Origin: Aquificaceae bacterium
GTDB taxonomy: Bacteria > Aquificota > Aquificia > Aquificales > Aquificaceae
Length of the DNA: 53,896 bases
Assembly: GCA_026981975.1 (NCBI GenBank)
Contig: JALSHV010000025.1
Coordinates: 1 to 53,896, forward strand
Direction: 5' to 3'
Shown here piece after piece: positions 17,318 through 27,400 of this stretch (the stretch's first letter is position 1; each line of letters starts with the position of its first letter). The translations under genes were made by a program, and so were the position numbers. The notes beneath the pieces were generated by a model. The model was given only the letters and a program-made list of their open reading frames with translations. It had not been told where the DNA came from and made no database searches.

Positions 17318-17985
17318 TCTATTTTATATCCGAAACCCTTATAGGTCTTTATCGCATCAGGAGGCAGAACCTTCCTAAGTTCCTTTATGTAGGCTCTTAC
17401 CACATCAGATCCTACGGGTTTATTTCCCCATATACAGTTTAAAATAGTCTCCGTAGAAACTACTCTACCTTTGTTTTTTATTAACAACAACAACAGCTCC
17501 CACGCTGTTTTTGAAATTTTGAGTTCCTTCCCAGCCTTACGAATAGTTCTACCTTCTATATCTATTTCTGTATCCCCGAGTGCTACAACACTTTTGGGTT
17601 GAGTTCTGCGTATAAGAGCTTTAAGTCTGAGAAGTAATTCCTTAGGTTCAAAGGGTTTTGTAAGATAGTCATCTGCTCCCAAGTTGAAGCAAAATTCTTT
17701 GTCTTTTAAAGTCCCTTTAGCTGTAAGAATAAGAACAGGTGTTTTTATTCCTTTTTTTCTCATCTCTGAAAGTATTTCCTCTCCCTCTGTGTATTTGAGA
17801 ATAAGATCCAATACTACAACATCGTAACCTTCCGCTATATCCACGTTACATATCTCCCTATCGTCCTGAATCCAATTTACAGAGCAATTTTGGGATTCTA
17901 AATACTCTTTCAGGCTTTCTCCCAGCAAGGGATCATCTTCTATCAAAAGAACTCTCATCGTCTCTTTATCGTCTGCTGTATCCAT
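17314..17985 (-). CDS. OmpR/PhoB-family response regulator
   Basis: A 223-residue two-domain regulator. The receiver domain has the acidic pair in LLIEDDP, the phospho-accepting aspartate in VVVLDLIL (Asp60) and the switch LTAKG. The C-terminal winged helix has the OmpR-type ending (SDVVRAYIKELRKVL, TYKGFGYKIE). Two starts are possible: ATG 17985, which would suit a near-leaderless mRNA from a TATTTT element 10 nt upstream, or ATG 17958 (MRVLLIEDD), which fits the usual domain boundary but has only a weak GAGA site. It is paired with the histidine kinase by a 4-bp overlap and diverges from pheA across 24 bp. Confidence 0.92.
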   Translation of the reverse strand: MDTADDKETMRVLLIEDDPLLGESLKEYLESQNCSVNWIQDDREICNVDIAEGYDVVVLDLILKYTEGEEILSEMRKKGIKTPVLILTAKGTLKDKEFCFNLGADDYLTKPFEPKELLLRLKALIRRTQPKSVVALGDTEIDIEGRTIRKAGKELKISKTAWELLLLLIKNKGRVVSTETILNCIWGNKPVGSDVVRAYIKELRKVLPPDAIKTYKGFGYKIE

Positions 17986-17994
17986 TCTTTTAGT

Positions 17995-18001
17995 TAAAAT
18001 A
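17995..18001. promoter_or_regulatory. Overlapping divergent -10 elements for the response regulator gene and pheA
   Basis: Only 24 bp separate the two divergent start codons. TAAAAT (17995-18000) lies 9 nt before the pheA GTG on the + strand. TATTTT (18001-17996) lies 10 nt before ATG 17985 on the - strand. Neither gene has a good ribosome binding site. Both would yield leaders of about 3-4 nt. The -35 elements are not recognisable. Confidence 0.35.
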
Positions 18002-18009
18002 TTACTTAA

Positions 18010-19098
18010 GTGAAGGAGATAGAAAAGCTCAGGAAACGTATAGACAGTATAGATAGGGAAATTCTCAAACTGTTAAATGAACGTGCAAAAATTGCACGCC
18101 GGATAGGAAATATAAAAAAAGAAAACAACTTAGAAATCCACGTTCCTGAAAGGGAGCGTGCTATTTTTGAAAAAATACTAAATCTCAACAAAAAGGAGTT
18201 CGGTGAGGAATTTCCTTCAGAAGCTCTTGTTCATATATACAGAGAAATAATCTCCGCCTGTCTTTCCCTTGAAAAACCTTTAAGAATAGCTTATTTAGGT
18301 CCTAAGGCTACCTTTACCCATCAAGCGGCGTTGGAGTATTTTGGCTTTTCAGCTCAGTATTTACCTTGTTCTACCATAAGAGATGTGTTTGCAGAAGTGG
18401 AAACAGGACAGGCAGATTACGGAGTAGTTCCTGTGGAAAACACTATAGAAGGTGTTGTCAATTATACCCTTGATATGTTTCTGGAGAGTGATCTTAAAAT
18501 TTCGGGGGAAATTGTTATACCGATAAGTTTGCATTTGCTTTCTACTTGTGATCGTATTTCCTGTGTTGAGAAGGTTTTTTCTCACAGGGTAGCGCTCGGA
18601 CAATGTAAAAAGTGGCTTGAGAAAAATCTTCCCCACGCACGTCTTGTAGAGACAGAAAGCACAGCTAAGGCGTGTGAGATAGCTCTTGAAGAAGAAAAAA
18701 CAGCCGCTGTCGCCAGCGAAGCGGCAAGCTACACCTATCACCTAAATGTGCTTGCAAGGAACATTCAGGAAAGTGGGGATAACTTTACCCGCTTTTTAAT
18801 AATTTCAAAAAGAAAAATGAAACCCACCGGTAAAGATAAAACAAGTCTTATATTTGCAGTAAAAGATGAACCCGGTGCTCTCTACAAAGCTCTGGAGGCT
18901 TTTTATAAGGAAAGAGTAAATTTGACTAAGATAGAGTCAAGACCCTCAAGGCGTCGTGCGTGGGATTACGTCTTTTTTGTGGATTTAGAAGGACATCAGG
19001 AGGAGGAAAGGGTAAAAAGAACCCTTGAAGAGCTTAAGTCCAGAACCCAGATGGTAAAAATTCTTGGATCTTATCCTAAGGCACTTCTAAGGGAATAG
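18010..19098 (+). CDS. pheA: Bifunctional chorismate mutase / prephenate dehydratase (P-protein)
   Basis: A 362-residue enzyme starting with GTG. Residues 1-85 form an AroQ-type chorismate mutase helix bundle (LRKRIDSIDREILKLLNERA). Residues ~92-270 are prephenate dehydratase (IAYLGPKATFTHQAAL, the VPVENTIEG motif, and GDNFTRFLII). Residues ~275-352 are an ACT domain with the phenylalanine-binding ESRPSR motif. It converts chorismate through prephenate to phenylpyruvate in phenylalanine synthesis and is probably feedback inhibited by phenylalanine through the ACT domain. No Shine-Dalgarno is visible; the -10-like TAAAAT just upstream suggests a short-leader mRNA. The 3' end overlaps the convergent TolC-like gene by 12 bp. 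Confidence 0.95.
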   Translation: MKEIEKLRKRIDSIDREILKLLNERAKIARRIGNIKKENNLEIHVPERERAIFEKILNLNKKEFGEEFPSEALVHIYREIISACLSLEKPLRIAYLGPKATFTHQAALEYFGFSAQYLPCSTIRDVFAEVETGQADYGVVPVENTIEGVVNYTLDMFLESDLKISGEIVIPISLHLLSTCDRISCVEKVFSHRVALGQCKKWLEKNLPHARLVETESTAKACEIALEEEKTAAVASEAASYTYHLNVLARNIQESGDNFTRFLIISKRKMKPTGKDKTSLIFAVKDEPGALYKALEAFYKERVNLTKIESRPSRRRAWDYVFFVDLEGHQEEERVKRTLEELKSRTQMVKILGSYPKALLRE

Positions 19099-20337
19099 TC
19101 CAAGTCCCAGTAACTTTTTCAAATCTGCAACTATAACGTTGTAGTTGAATACAGATTCAAGATACAGTATTTTTGAATTCTCATAGTTTTTTCTGGCATC
19201 AAGTAACTCTACTTGATTACCCACCCCGCTGATATATCTTTCCGTGGCGAATCTAAGGGATTCTTCCGCAGCTATCAAGCTCTCCTTACGGGCTTTTATC
19301 TCTTCCTTTACACTCTTTAAACGCAGAAGAAGGGATTTTAACTCGTTAGATAGCTTCACTTTTACAAAATCCAATTCTCTTTCAGCTTTTTTCTTCTCAA
19401 TTTTTTCCTGCATTACTTTTGCAATACGCGCCCCTCCTTCGTAAACAGGTATATCTACCTTAAGCCCCAAATTGTAACCATGTCTAAAGTCTTCTTTAAG
19501 TCTTCCCTGTTTAAAGTCCATTATGTTTTCCCAGTTGTAGTTGAGAAAAAAGGAAACTTGTGGAAAAAACTCCGATTTCTGAACTTCCGCAGAAAGTTGT
19601 TTAACTCTTATGGTTTTTCGGAGTATCTGAAGAGTAAGATTGTTTTTTTCAAGAACCCTTAAAGGATTCTCCAGTTGTATATACGCTAATCCAAACTCTC
19701 CCTCTGGGTGTATGTTTTTCTTCAAGCCGAGAAAACTCTTTAAGCTGTTAAGGGAAACTTTCAGTTCTGCTTCCGCTTTTATGAGATCCGCTTCCGCTTG
19801 TCTTAACTGAGCTTTGGCTCTCAGGAATTCGTATTTAGGTATTATCCCTTTTTTGTATTTTTCTTCCACAAAGTTGAAGTATTTTTTCCAATAAGAGAGT
19901 GATTCTCTTTTTTCCTTGAAAATTTCCCTTCTTAGAAGAACAGCCCAGAAGAGCTTTTCCACTTCTGCAAGTAGGGAAACTTTTACTTCTTCAAGGAAAA
20001 GCTTCTGAAGTTCTTTGTTTGCTTGTGCTAATTTAAGAGCTGTCCATACAGCTCTGTTGAAAATAGGTTGGTTGAGCGATAGGGAAGCTGAGTATTTATC
20101 TGGTGGCACAAAAGCAGATATATAATTTTTATCCCACCTTATATAGGTGGCGGAAAAGTTCAAAGTGGGGAGGATTTTTGCCCTTATCTCCTTTACTTTC
20201 TCTTCTAATTTTTTTAAATCTAAATTACCTTTAATTGCCTCAATATGGTTCTTCAAAGCTAGAAGCTTTGCTTCTTTAAGGGAAAGAGAAAAAGCTACTG
20301 AAGCTGTAAGAAGTGTAAAGATTAAAAGGAATTTCAT
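19087..20337 (-). CDS. TolC-family outer-membrane efflux channel
   Basis: A 416-residue protein with a signal peptide (FLLIFTLLTASVAFS) and the repeated long-helix and strand pattern of TolC proteins: LKEAKLLALKNHIEA at the start, coiled stretches such as LRQAEADLIKAEAEL, and the closing RYISGVGNQVELLDARKNYENSK that is typical of the family. It should form the trimeric outer-membrane duct of the efflux system. It is translated after the adaptor gene with a 4-bp overlap. The pump is divergent. Confidence 0.92.
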   Translation of the reverse strand: MKFLLIFTLLTASVAFSLSLKEAKLLALKNHIEAIKGNLDLKKLEEKVKEIRAKILPTLNFSATYIRWDKNYISAFVPPDKYSASLSLNQPIFNRAVWTALKLAQANKELQKLFLEEVKVSLLAEVEKLFWAVLLRREIFKEKRESLSYWKKYFNFVEEKYKKGIIPKYEFLRAKAQLRQAEADLIKAEAELKVSLNSLKSFLGLKKNIHPEGEFGLAYIQLENPLRVLEKNNLTLQILRKTIRVKQLSAEVQKSEFFPQVSFFLNYNWENIMDFKQGRLKEDFRHGYNLGLKVDIPVYEGGARIAKVMQEKIEKKKAERELDFVKVKLSNELKSLLLRLKSVKEEIKARKESLIAAEESLRFATERYISGVGNQVELLDARKNYENSKILYLESVFNYNVIVADLKKLLGLGLFP

Positions 20338-21386
20338 TGCTCAACAGCTTTAGCTCCTTCATACAAAAAAAGAAACCCCTCTACAATCACTTTGTCTCCT
20401 TCCTTAAGAGGTGCTTTTACGTATAGTCTACCCTCTTCATGATACAGAACTTCTACAGGGACTTTTACAACTCTTGAGTTTTTAACAACCCATACAAAAC
20501 TCTGACGTTGGCTTAATAAAACAGCTTCTTCCGGTAGAGAAATGGCTTTTATCTCTCTAACAGGAAAGGAAACCTCTCCGTAAACACCCGCTTTTAAAAA
20601 AGGACTTTTCTTACTTATCAAAGCTTTAACTGTAAAAAGTCTATTTTTATCCGCATAAGGAGAAATATAACTTATTCTACTTGTCAGTTCTTGATTACCG
20701 ATTTTTATTTTCACTGGTGTTCCGAGTTTCAAAGAAAGAGCTATCTCCTGAGGCACTTTGAAGACAAATCTCAGAGGAGATGTTTTAAGAACTTTTAAGA
20801 TTTCTCTTTGGGGGGTAACGTAGTCTCCTACGTTTACCATTCTTTCAGCTATAATACCTTCAACAGGACTTTTAATTTTTGTTTTTTCAAGATCTAATTT
20901 TCTGTTTTCCAACTTAACTTTGAGACTCTCTATCCGAGCTTTCAGAACTTCAGCGTGTGTTTGGATCTCTTCAAATTCTTCTTTACTTATCAGCTCTTTC
21001 TTGTAAAACTCCTTACGCCGTTCTAAAATAGCTTTTTGATTTTCATATTCCCTTTGAGCTTGTTTAAGTTCCCATAGTATCTCCTCGTAGGCTTTTCTGT
21101 AAGAAGAATCTTCTATTTCTGCAAGAAGATCTCCTTTTTTTACTGTGTCTCCTTCTTTAACTAATATGCGAATAATTCTACCACTTACTTCAGGTCTTAT
21201 ACTTAATTCATAAACAGCTTCAAGGAAACCCCCTGTTCTGTAGTTCAAAGTGACTGTTTGATAACTAACCCGCTGGGTTTTTACTTTAAAAACTTTCTCT
21301 TGAACCTGTTTTTGAGCTGATTTTTCTTTACAGGAAATTAATATCAGAAAAAGAGCAAGGAGTATAGCTACTGACTGACTGGTCAT
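20334..21386 (-). CDS. RND efflux periplasmic adaptor lipoprotein (membrane fusion protein)
   Basis: A 350-residue protein starting MTSQSVAILLALF, with a lipobox LISC (Cys19). A biotinyl-lipoyl half (SGRIIRILVKEGDTVKKGDLLAEIED) is followed by an alpha-hairpin at about 85-150, the second lipoyl half (IKSPVEGIIAERMVNVGDYV) and beta-barrel domains (VPQEIALSLKLGTPVKI). This is the classic MFP layout linking the RND pump to the TolC channel. The frame runs open further upstream, but that part is antisense to the pump gene. The ATG at 21386 is the correct start because the signal sequence begins there. Confidence 0.92.
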   Translation of the reverse strand: MTSQSVAILLALFLILISCKEKSAQKQVQEKVFKVKTQRVSYQTVTLNYRTGGFLEAVYELSIRPEVSGRIIRILVKEGDTVKKGDLLAEIEDSSYRKAYEEILWELKQAQREYENQKAILERRKEFYKKELISKEEFEEIQTHAEVLKARIESLKVKLENRKLDLEKTKIKSPVEGIIAERMVNVGDYVTPQREILKVLKTSPLRFVFKVPQEIALSLKLGTPVKIKIGNQELTSRISYISPYADKNRLFTVKALISKKSPFLKAGVYGEVSFPVREIKAISLPEEAVLLSQRQSFVWVVKNSRVVKVPVEVLYHEEGRLYVKAPLKEGDKVIVEGFLFLYEGAKAVEQ

Positions 21387-21387
21387 A

Positions 21388-21405
21388 GAGCATATTATAA
21401 TGCTC
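21388..21405. promoter_or_regulatory. Symmetric bidirectional promoter/operator of the RND efflux genes
   Basis: The 21 bp between divergent start codons contain GAGCAT-attata-ATGCTC, a 6-bp inverted repeat. Nearly centred on it is the perfect palindrome ATTATAAT (21394-21401), which gives TATAAT on both strands. On + it ends 6 nt before the pump ATG at 21408, placing the expected start on the A of ATG. On - it ends 7 nt before the adaptor ATG at 21386. Both mRNAs should be leaderless or have a 1-nt leader. The outer repeat could bind a repressor that blocks both directions. Confidence 0.6.
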
Positions 21406-21407
21406 CT

Positions 21408-24400
21408 ATGTATAGATTTTTTATAAAGCGTCCTGTAACAACCCTGATGCTTACTGTGGCTTTTGTAATGTTGGGTTACTACGCTTATAGAAACATAGCT
21501 GTTGACAGATTTCCCGATGTGGATTTTCCTATGGTAACCATCACAACCACTTACGAAGGTGCTGATTCCGAAACAGTAGATGCTGTAATAACAAGAGTTA
21601 TAGAAGAAGATTTGGCTCGTATAAGCGGGATAGACGCTATAGTTTCCAAAAGTTACGCAGGACTTTCCAGTATTACGGTAATATTTAACCTTGATAAAGA
21701 TATTGATACAGCGGCTCAAGAAGTAAGAGATGTAGCTCAAAGGGTTTTTAAAAGATTACCTGTAGGAACTGATCCGCCCTCTGTTAGAAAGATAAACACT
21801 TCCTTAGCTCCCATAATGGCAGTGTTAGTTCACGGAGATGCTGATTACGATACTGTTTCCTTTTTTGCCGACAAGGTTGTTAAAAGGGAATTTGAAAGAC
21901 TAAAAGGTGTTGGGGAAATACATCTCGGAGGGTTCAGAGATAAAGTTATGTGGATAAGATTAGATCCGGATAAGATGCACGCTCGCGGTGTGACTGTTGT
22001 GGAAGTTTTGGAAGCTTTGAGAAAGAACCATATAAGAAAACCCGCAGGAACAGTTTACAGTAAAAATAGAGAGTATATACTTCGTATAAGAGGTAATCTG
22101 ACCTCCTCACAGGAAATAAATGATCTTATACTGCGAGATAATTTAAGACTAAGGGATATAGGTTACGCAGAGTTTTCCTACGATGAACAGAGAAATGCTG
22201 TTCGGTTTAACCTAAGGTCTGCGGTTGCTCTTATAGTCTATAAGGAAAGTAAAGCCAATACAGTAGAAACAGCGAATAGAATTTGGGAAAAGATAGAAGC
22301 ACTTAGAAAAATAGCTCCTGCGGGTATAAACATAGACGTAAACTATGACGCTTCTGTTTTCATTCGTAAAAGTGTTAACGATGCGGTATTTGAAATAATA
22401 GCGGGTAGTTTGCTCACCGCTTTTGTAGTCTTCCTTTTTCTGGGCAACTTAAAACTCACCTTCATACCTGTATCTGCAATTCCCGTATCAATCTTAGGAA
22501 CAGTTTTTGTGCTCTATATAACGGGAAATTCATTGAACACTATGAGCTTACTGGCTCTTGCTGTTGCGGTAGGTATAGTGATAGACGATGCAATTGTTGT
22601 TCTTGAAAGTATATACAGAAGAAATGAAGAAGGGTTTAAAACCACAGAGGCAGCGGAAAAGGGAACAAAAGTTGTCATATTTGCTCTCCTTGCTTCTACT
22701 GCTTCCCTTATAGTTATCTTTATCCCTGTTCTCTTTCTGAAAGGTCCTGTGGGAAAGTTCTTCGGAGTCTTTACCTTGACGCTGATAACAGCTATAGCTA
22801 TATCCTTTTTAGTTTCTGTATCCCTTACTCCTATGCTTTCCGCACGATTGGTAAGTGTAGGAGAAAAAAACTTGTTTATGAAAGCATACGAAGTTTTTGA
22901 GAGGTATTTTGATAAGCTCCTGCGCTGGAGTCTTGACAGGAAAATAGTGATCTTGTTAGTTTCCTTAGGAACACTCATAGGTGGATTTTACTTAGCTTCC
23001 CTTACAAAGAAGGAGTTTTTTCCTCTTGTAGATGAAGGTAGATTTGTTATACGTTTTGAAACACCCTTAGGTTCTTCCTTTGAATTTACCAACAGGAAAG
23101 CTAAGGAGCTGGAAAAAATCCTAATGGCTAATCCTTATGTTTTGAGATACGGCATGGCTGTGGGGGAGGGACTTATAAGTCCTACTGTAAACGGTGGTAT
23201 GTTTTTTGTAACCCTTATAGATAAAAAGAACAGACCTCACCAGCGGGTGGTTATGAACATGATAAGAGAAGAAGTAAAAAACCTTAAAGATTTAAGGGTA
23301 TCTGTTGATGTTCCTTCCGTTGTGGGTGCTCACAGTGCAAGACAAACTGATATTCAATACGTTATAAGAGGAGATTCTCTTGAAGAGCTTTCCCGCATAG
23401 CTTTTGGACTCAGAAATTTTTTGGAAAGGAGCGGTGGGTATTCAGATATAGATACAGATGTAAGGATAAATCAGCCTCAGGTAGAAATAACAGTAAACAG
23501 AAGAAAACTCGGTGATCTGGGTATAAGTGTTGAAGACGTAGCTCTTACTGTAAACGCTCTTTTCGGTAAACTGCGGGTTGGAGTCTATGAGTTAGGATCC
23601 GAGAGCTACAACATATACGTAAAAGCTAAGGAGGATTTTTTGAAAACCTATGAAAACTTGAAAAGAATTTACGTGAGATCAAAGACAACAGGAGATCTTG
23701 TTCCCCTTTCTTACCTTGTGGACTATAAACTCTCCTCTGGGTATCCAGTTATAAATCGTTACAATCGCCAGTATTCTTTAACTCTTTCTGCAAATCTTAA
23801 AGATAAAAGCATGGGTGAAGCTGTGGAAGAAATAGAATCCTTCTTGGAAGGAACTCTTCCGCCGGGATATACCTATGAAGCAGCAGGTCAAACAAAGGAA
23901 TTCCGCAGAGCTTTTGAAGGATTGACAACGGCGCTCTTAATAGCTGTAGCAGGAGTCTATATGGTTCTTGCATCGCTTTTTGAAAGCTTTGTGCATCCTT
24001 TTACCGTATTGCTTACACTTCCTTTGATGATTTCCGGTGTTTTTGGTCTTCTTTATCTGACAAATACAAGCTTGAGTGTCCCTTCTTACTTCGGTGTTAT
24101 TCTCTTGGTGGGAATAGTAGCAAGGGATTCTGTTCTTTTCATAGAACGTATAGTTCAACTCCGTAAGGAAGGGGAGAATGTCAGGGAGGCAATAATGAAA
24201 GCTCGTAGGGAAAGGCTAAGACCTATACTGATGACTACTGTAACGATAATCTTCGCCCTTTTACCTGCCGCTTTAGGTTTAACAGAAGGCTCAGAGCTCA
24301 GAAAACCTCTTGCTTTAGCGGTGATAGGAGGACTGTTAACAGCTCTGCCACTTAGTCTCTTTGTTATTCCGGCTCTTTACGAGTTCTTTGAAAAATTCAG

Positions 24401-24425
24401 GGTTTTGAAAAAAGCCAATCCTTAA
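21408..24425 (+). CDS. RND-family efflux pump, inner-membrane transporter (AcrB/HAE1-like)
   Basis: A 1005-residue protein starting MYRFFIKRPVTTLMLTVAFVMLGYYA. It has the duplicated RND plan: twelve membrane spans and two large periplasmic loops (after TM1 and TM7). The TM4 signature AVAVGIVIDDAIVVLESIYRR has the two aspartates of the proton relay, and the final repeat has LVGIVARDSVLFIERIV. This fits hydrophobic or amphiphilic compound exporters rather than heavy-metal pumps, but the substrate cannot be read from sequence. It pairs with the divergent adaptor and TolC genes. There is no ribosome binding site; a TATAAT box ends 6 nt before the ATG. Confidence 0.94.
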   Translation: MYRFFIKRPVTTLMLTVAFVMLGYYAYRNIAVDRFPDVDFPMVTITTTYEGADSETVDAVITRVIEEDLARISGIDAIVSKSYAGLSSITVIFNLDKDIDTAAQEVRDVAQRVFKRLPVGTDPPSVRKINTSLAPIMAVLVHGDADYDTVSFFADKVVKREFERLKGVGEIHLGGFRDKVMWIRLDPDKMHARGVTVVEVLEALRKNHIRKPAGTVYSKNREYILRIRGNLTSSQEINDLILRDNLRLRDIGYAEFSYDEQRNAVRFNLRSAVALIVYKESKANTVETANRIWEKIEALRKIAPAGINIDVNYDASVFIRKSVNDAVFEIIAGSLLTAFVVFLFLGNLKLTFIPVSAIPVSILGTVFVLYITGNSLNTMSLLALAVAVGIVIDDAIVVLESIYRRNEEGFKTTEAAEKGTKVVIFALLASTASLIVIFIPVLFLKGPVGKFFGVFTLTLITAIAISFLVSVSLTPMLSARLVSVGEKNLFMKAYEVFERYFDKLLRWSLDRKIVILLVSLGTLIGGFYLASLTKKEFFPLVDEGRFVIRFETPLGSSFEFTNRKAKELEKILMANPYVLRYGMAVGEGLISPTVNGGMFFVTLIDKKNRPHQRVVMNMIREEVKNLKDLRVSVDVPSVVGAHSARQTDIQYVIRGDSLEELSRIAFGLRNFLERSGGYSDIDTDVRINQPQVEITVNRRKLGDLGISVEDVALTVNALFGKLRVGVYELGSESYNIYVKAKEDFLKTYENLKRIYVRSKTTGDLVPLSYLVDYKLSSGYPVINRYNRQYSLTLSANLKDKSMGEAVEEIESFLEGTLPPGYTYEAAGQTKEFRRAFEGLTTALLIAVAGVYMVLASLFESFVHPFTVLLTLPLMISGVFGLLYLTNTSLSVPSYFGVILLVGIVARDSVLFIERIVQLRKEGENVREAIMKARRERLRPILMTTVTIIFALLPAALGLTEGSELRKPLALAVIGGLLTALPLSLFVIPALYEFFEKFRVLKKANP

Positions 24426-24440
24426 AGCATTTAAAAAGTT

Positions 24441-24474
24441 TATATTATATATACCTTTCAAATCTTGAGAGGGG
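24441..24474 (+). promoter_or_regulatory. Putative gltB promoter -10 region and ribosome binding site
   Basis: The 55-bp gap before gltB holds an AT-rich run with overlapping -10 candidates (TATATT, TATTAT and TATATA within 24441-24453) and then GAGAGGGG (24467-24474) at ribosome binding distance from the ATG. No clear -35 is seen. Unlike many head-of-transcript genes here, gltB has a normal leader. Confidence 0.4.
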
Positions 24475-24480
24475 TAAAGA

Positions 24481-27400
24481 ATGAGGTTAGAAGAATTTGA
24501 TTCCTGTGGTGTCGGTTTTGTTTGCAATATAAAAGGGAAAGCCAGTAATCAAATTGTAAGGTGGGGAATAGATGCGGTGAAAAATCTTACCCACAGAGGT
24601 GCGATAGGTGGAGATGGTAAAACAGGAGATGGAGCAGGTATTCTTATACAGATTCCTAGAAGGTTCTTTCAAAGAATATTAGATAGTTTAAATTACAGGG
24701 TTTCTCATATAGACAATTTAGCGGTAGGAGTTTTCTTCTTCTATGAAGATCTTGAAAGAGAAGTTGAGGAAGAGTTCTCCCAACAGGGTATCAAAGTAAT
24801 AGGTTGGAGAGATGTTCCTGTTGATCCCGAAGCGGTGGGAGCTTCGGCTTTAAAAGTAATGCCTGTAATAAAGCATCTTTTTCTGGACATGGAAAGTATT
24901 CCTGTTGCTGAGAGAGAGATAAGACTTTTCTTTGTCAGAAGAACTATAGAGAAGAAGCTTGGAGATGACAAAGTTTACATTCCTTCCCTTTCTGCTGAGA
25001 ACATAGTCTTCAAGGGAATGCTGGTTGCTCCTCAACTTGACAAATTCTATCCGGATCTGAGGGAAGAAGATATAGAATCCGCTTACTGTATGTTTCATCA
25101 AAGATACTCCACCAATACGCTACCTAACTGGAGACTCGCACAACCAATGCGCAGATCCGCTCACAATGGAGAGATAAACACCATTCAGGGAAACAGAAAT
25201 TGGATGCTTTCCCTTCAGAATGAGCTTGAGCATGAAATCTTTAAGGGGAAAGAAGATCTGCTAAAACCTCTTGTGTCTTGTGAAGAAAGTGATTCAGCTT
25301 CTTTTGATCGTATCTTTGAACTTCTGTGCTTAGTGGGTTTTTCTCCCGAACATGCTGTAAACATGCTAATTCCTCCCGCGTGGGAACATATCCCGGAATT
25401 ACCGCAAGAGGTAAGGGACTTTTTTGAATATCAATCCTTGCTTATGAAACCTTGGGACGGCCCGGCAGCGATAACCTTTGTTTACGGTAACAAAATAGGT
25501 GCTCACCTGGACAGAAATGGACTCAGACCCGCACGCTATATTCTTACAGGAGAAGATACACTCATATTGGGATCGGAAGTAGGTGTGGTAAATCTGGAAG
25601 GTATAAAAGTGGAGGAAAAAGGACGCTTGGGACCCGGAGATACCCTTGTGGTAGATATGAAAAGCGGAGAGGTTAAGAAAACGGAAGAAATTCTTAAAGA
25701 GATAGCAAGTAGGAAACCCTACGGCGAGTGGCTTAAAGAAAACATGGTGCGTCTTTCTCAGTTAACCGCTAAAGAGAAGCTAAAACCCCCTGCGGAAGAT
25801 CCTGAAAAGATCCGTAAACAAATAGCCTTTGGTTGGACTCAGGAGGAGATAAAGAACGTTATCTGGCACATGGCACAAACCGGTAAAGAACCCACATTTT
25901 CTATGGGAGATGACACCCCACTGCCTCCTCTTTCGGAAAAGCCGAAGCTCTTATTTAGATATTTCAAGCAAAGATTCGCTCAGGTGACTAATCCACCTAT
26001 AGATCCCATCAGGGAACGCATAGTTATGTCTTTAAAGATGAATCTGGGATACAAAAGAAACTTCCTAAAAGAAACACCAAAGCACGCAAAGCGTCTTCAA
26101 ATAGAGTCTCCTATACTATTGGATTATCAAATTAAAGCAATAGAAGAACAGGACAAATTCAAAGTTGTGCGTATTCCCATCTGTTATCCAAAGGACAGGA
26201 GCTACAACGTAGTAGAACTTCAAGATATGGCAGGGGAAAGGAGAATTTCCGAGCTTATAACAGACGCTCTTTATGAAGAAAAACCGATGAACGATTTACT
26301 AATGGGAGTAGAAACACTGCAAAGAAGAGTAGAAGAAGCGGTAAGAGAAGGGGCGGAGATAATAATACTATCAGATAGATACATTAACAAATACAGAGTC
26401 GCAATTCCCAGTCTTTTAGCTTTATCTGCTTGTGTTAAACATCTCGGTGCGAAAGGGTTATCTACTAAGGTTTCTTTCATAGTGGAAACTGGAGAGGCGA
26501 GAGACACTCATCAGATTGCGTGTTTAATAGGATACGGTGCAAGTGCCGTTTATCCCTATTTAGCTTATGAAGTTATAAGGGATTTGTGCAACAACGGAAA
26601 GTTGAAAATGCACTATGAAGAAGCGGTTTTTAATTACAAGAAAGCTCTTGAAGAAGGATTGCTCAAGATAATGTCAAAAATGGGAATATCTACCCTTAAC
26701 TCCTATCACGGTGCTCAGATATTTGATACAGTATGTTTAAATAGAGATTTTGTGGAAAAATTCTTCACAGGCACACCGGTTACACTTGAAGCAGACGGAA
26801 TAGAAGAGATAGAACTGTCCACCCTTACAAGACACAGAGCTGCTTATGAAGAAGAACAACCTCAGCTTGATTACGGTGGAGACATGAAGTTCAGAAAAGG
26901 GGGAGAGTTCCACGCTTGGTCTCCCCACGTAGTCAGAGCACTTCACAGATTTCTTGATACAAAAGATTATTCAGACTATAAAGAATTTTCAAAACTTGCA
27001 AACTCTCAACACCCTACCTTTATAAGGCATCTCCTTTCTTACAAAAAAAGTGATAAACCCATACCCATTGACGAAGTAGAATCCGAAGAAAGTATTTTAA
27101 AGAGATTCGTAACAGGTGGTATGTCTCTGGGAGCTTTGTCCCCGGAAGCTCATGAGGTAATAGCGGAGGCTTGTAACAGATTGGGAATGAAATCCAATTC
27201 CGGAGAAGGAGGAGAAGATCCTAAAAGATACTGGACAATTAAGAACTCCGCAATAAAACAGGTTGCAAGTGGAAGATTCGGTGTAACACCTACTTACCTT
27301 GCCAGCGCAAAGGATATAGAAATAAAAATAGCTCAAGGAGCAAAACCCGGTGAAGGAGGGCAACTTCCCGGTCATAAAGTTAACGAATACATTGCAAAAC

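Noticed and set aside
21387-21740. N-terminal extension of the adaptor protein reading frame
   Set aside because: It is antisense to the conserved start of the RND pump, and a perfect lipoprotein signal begins at 21386.
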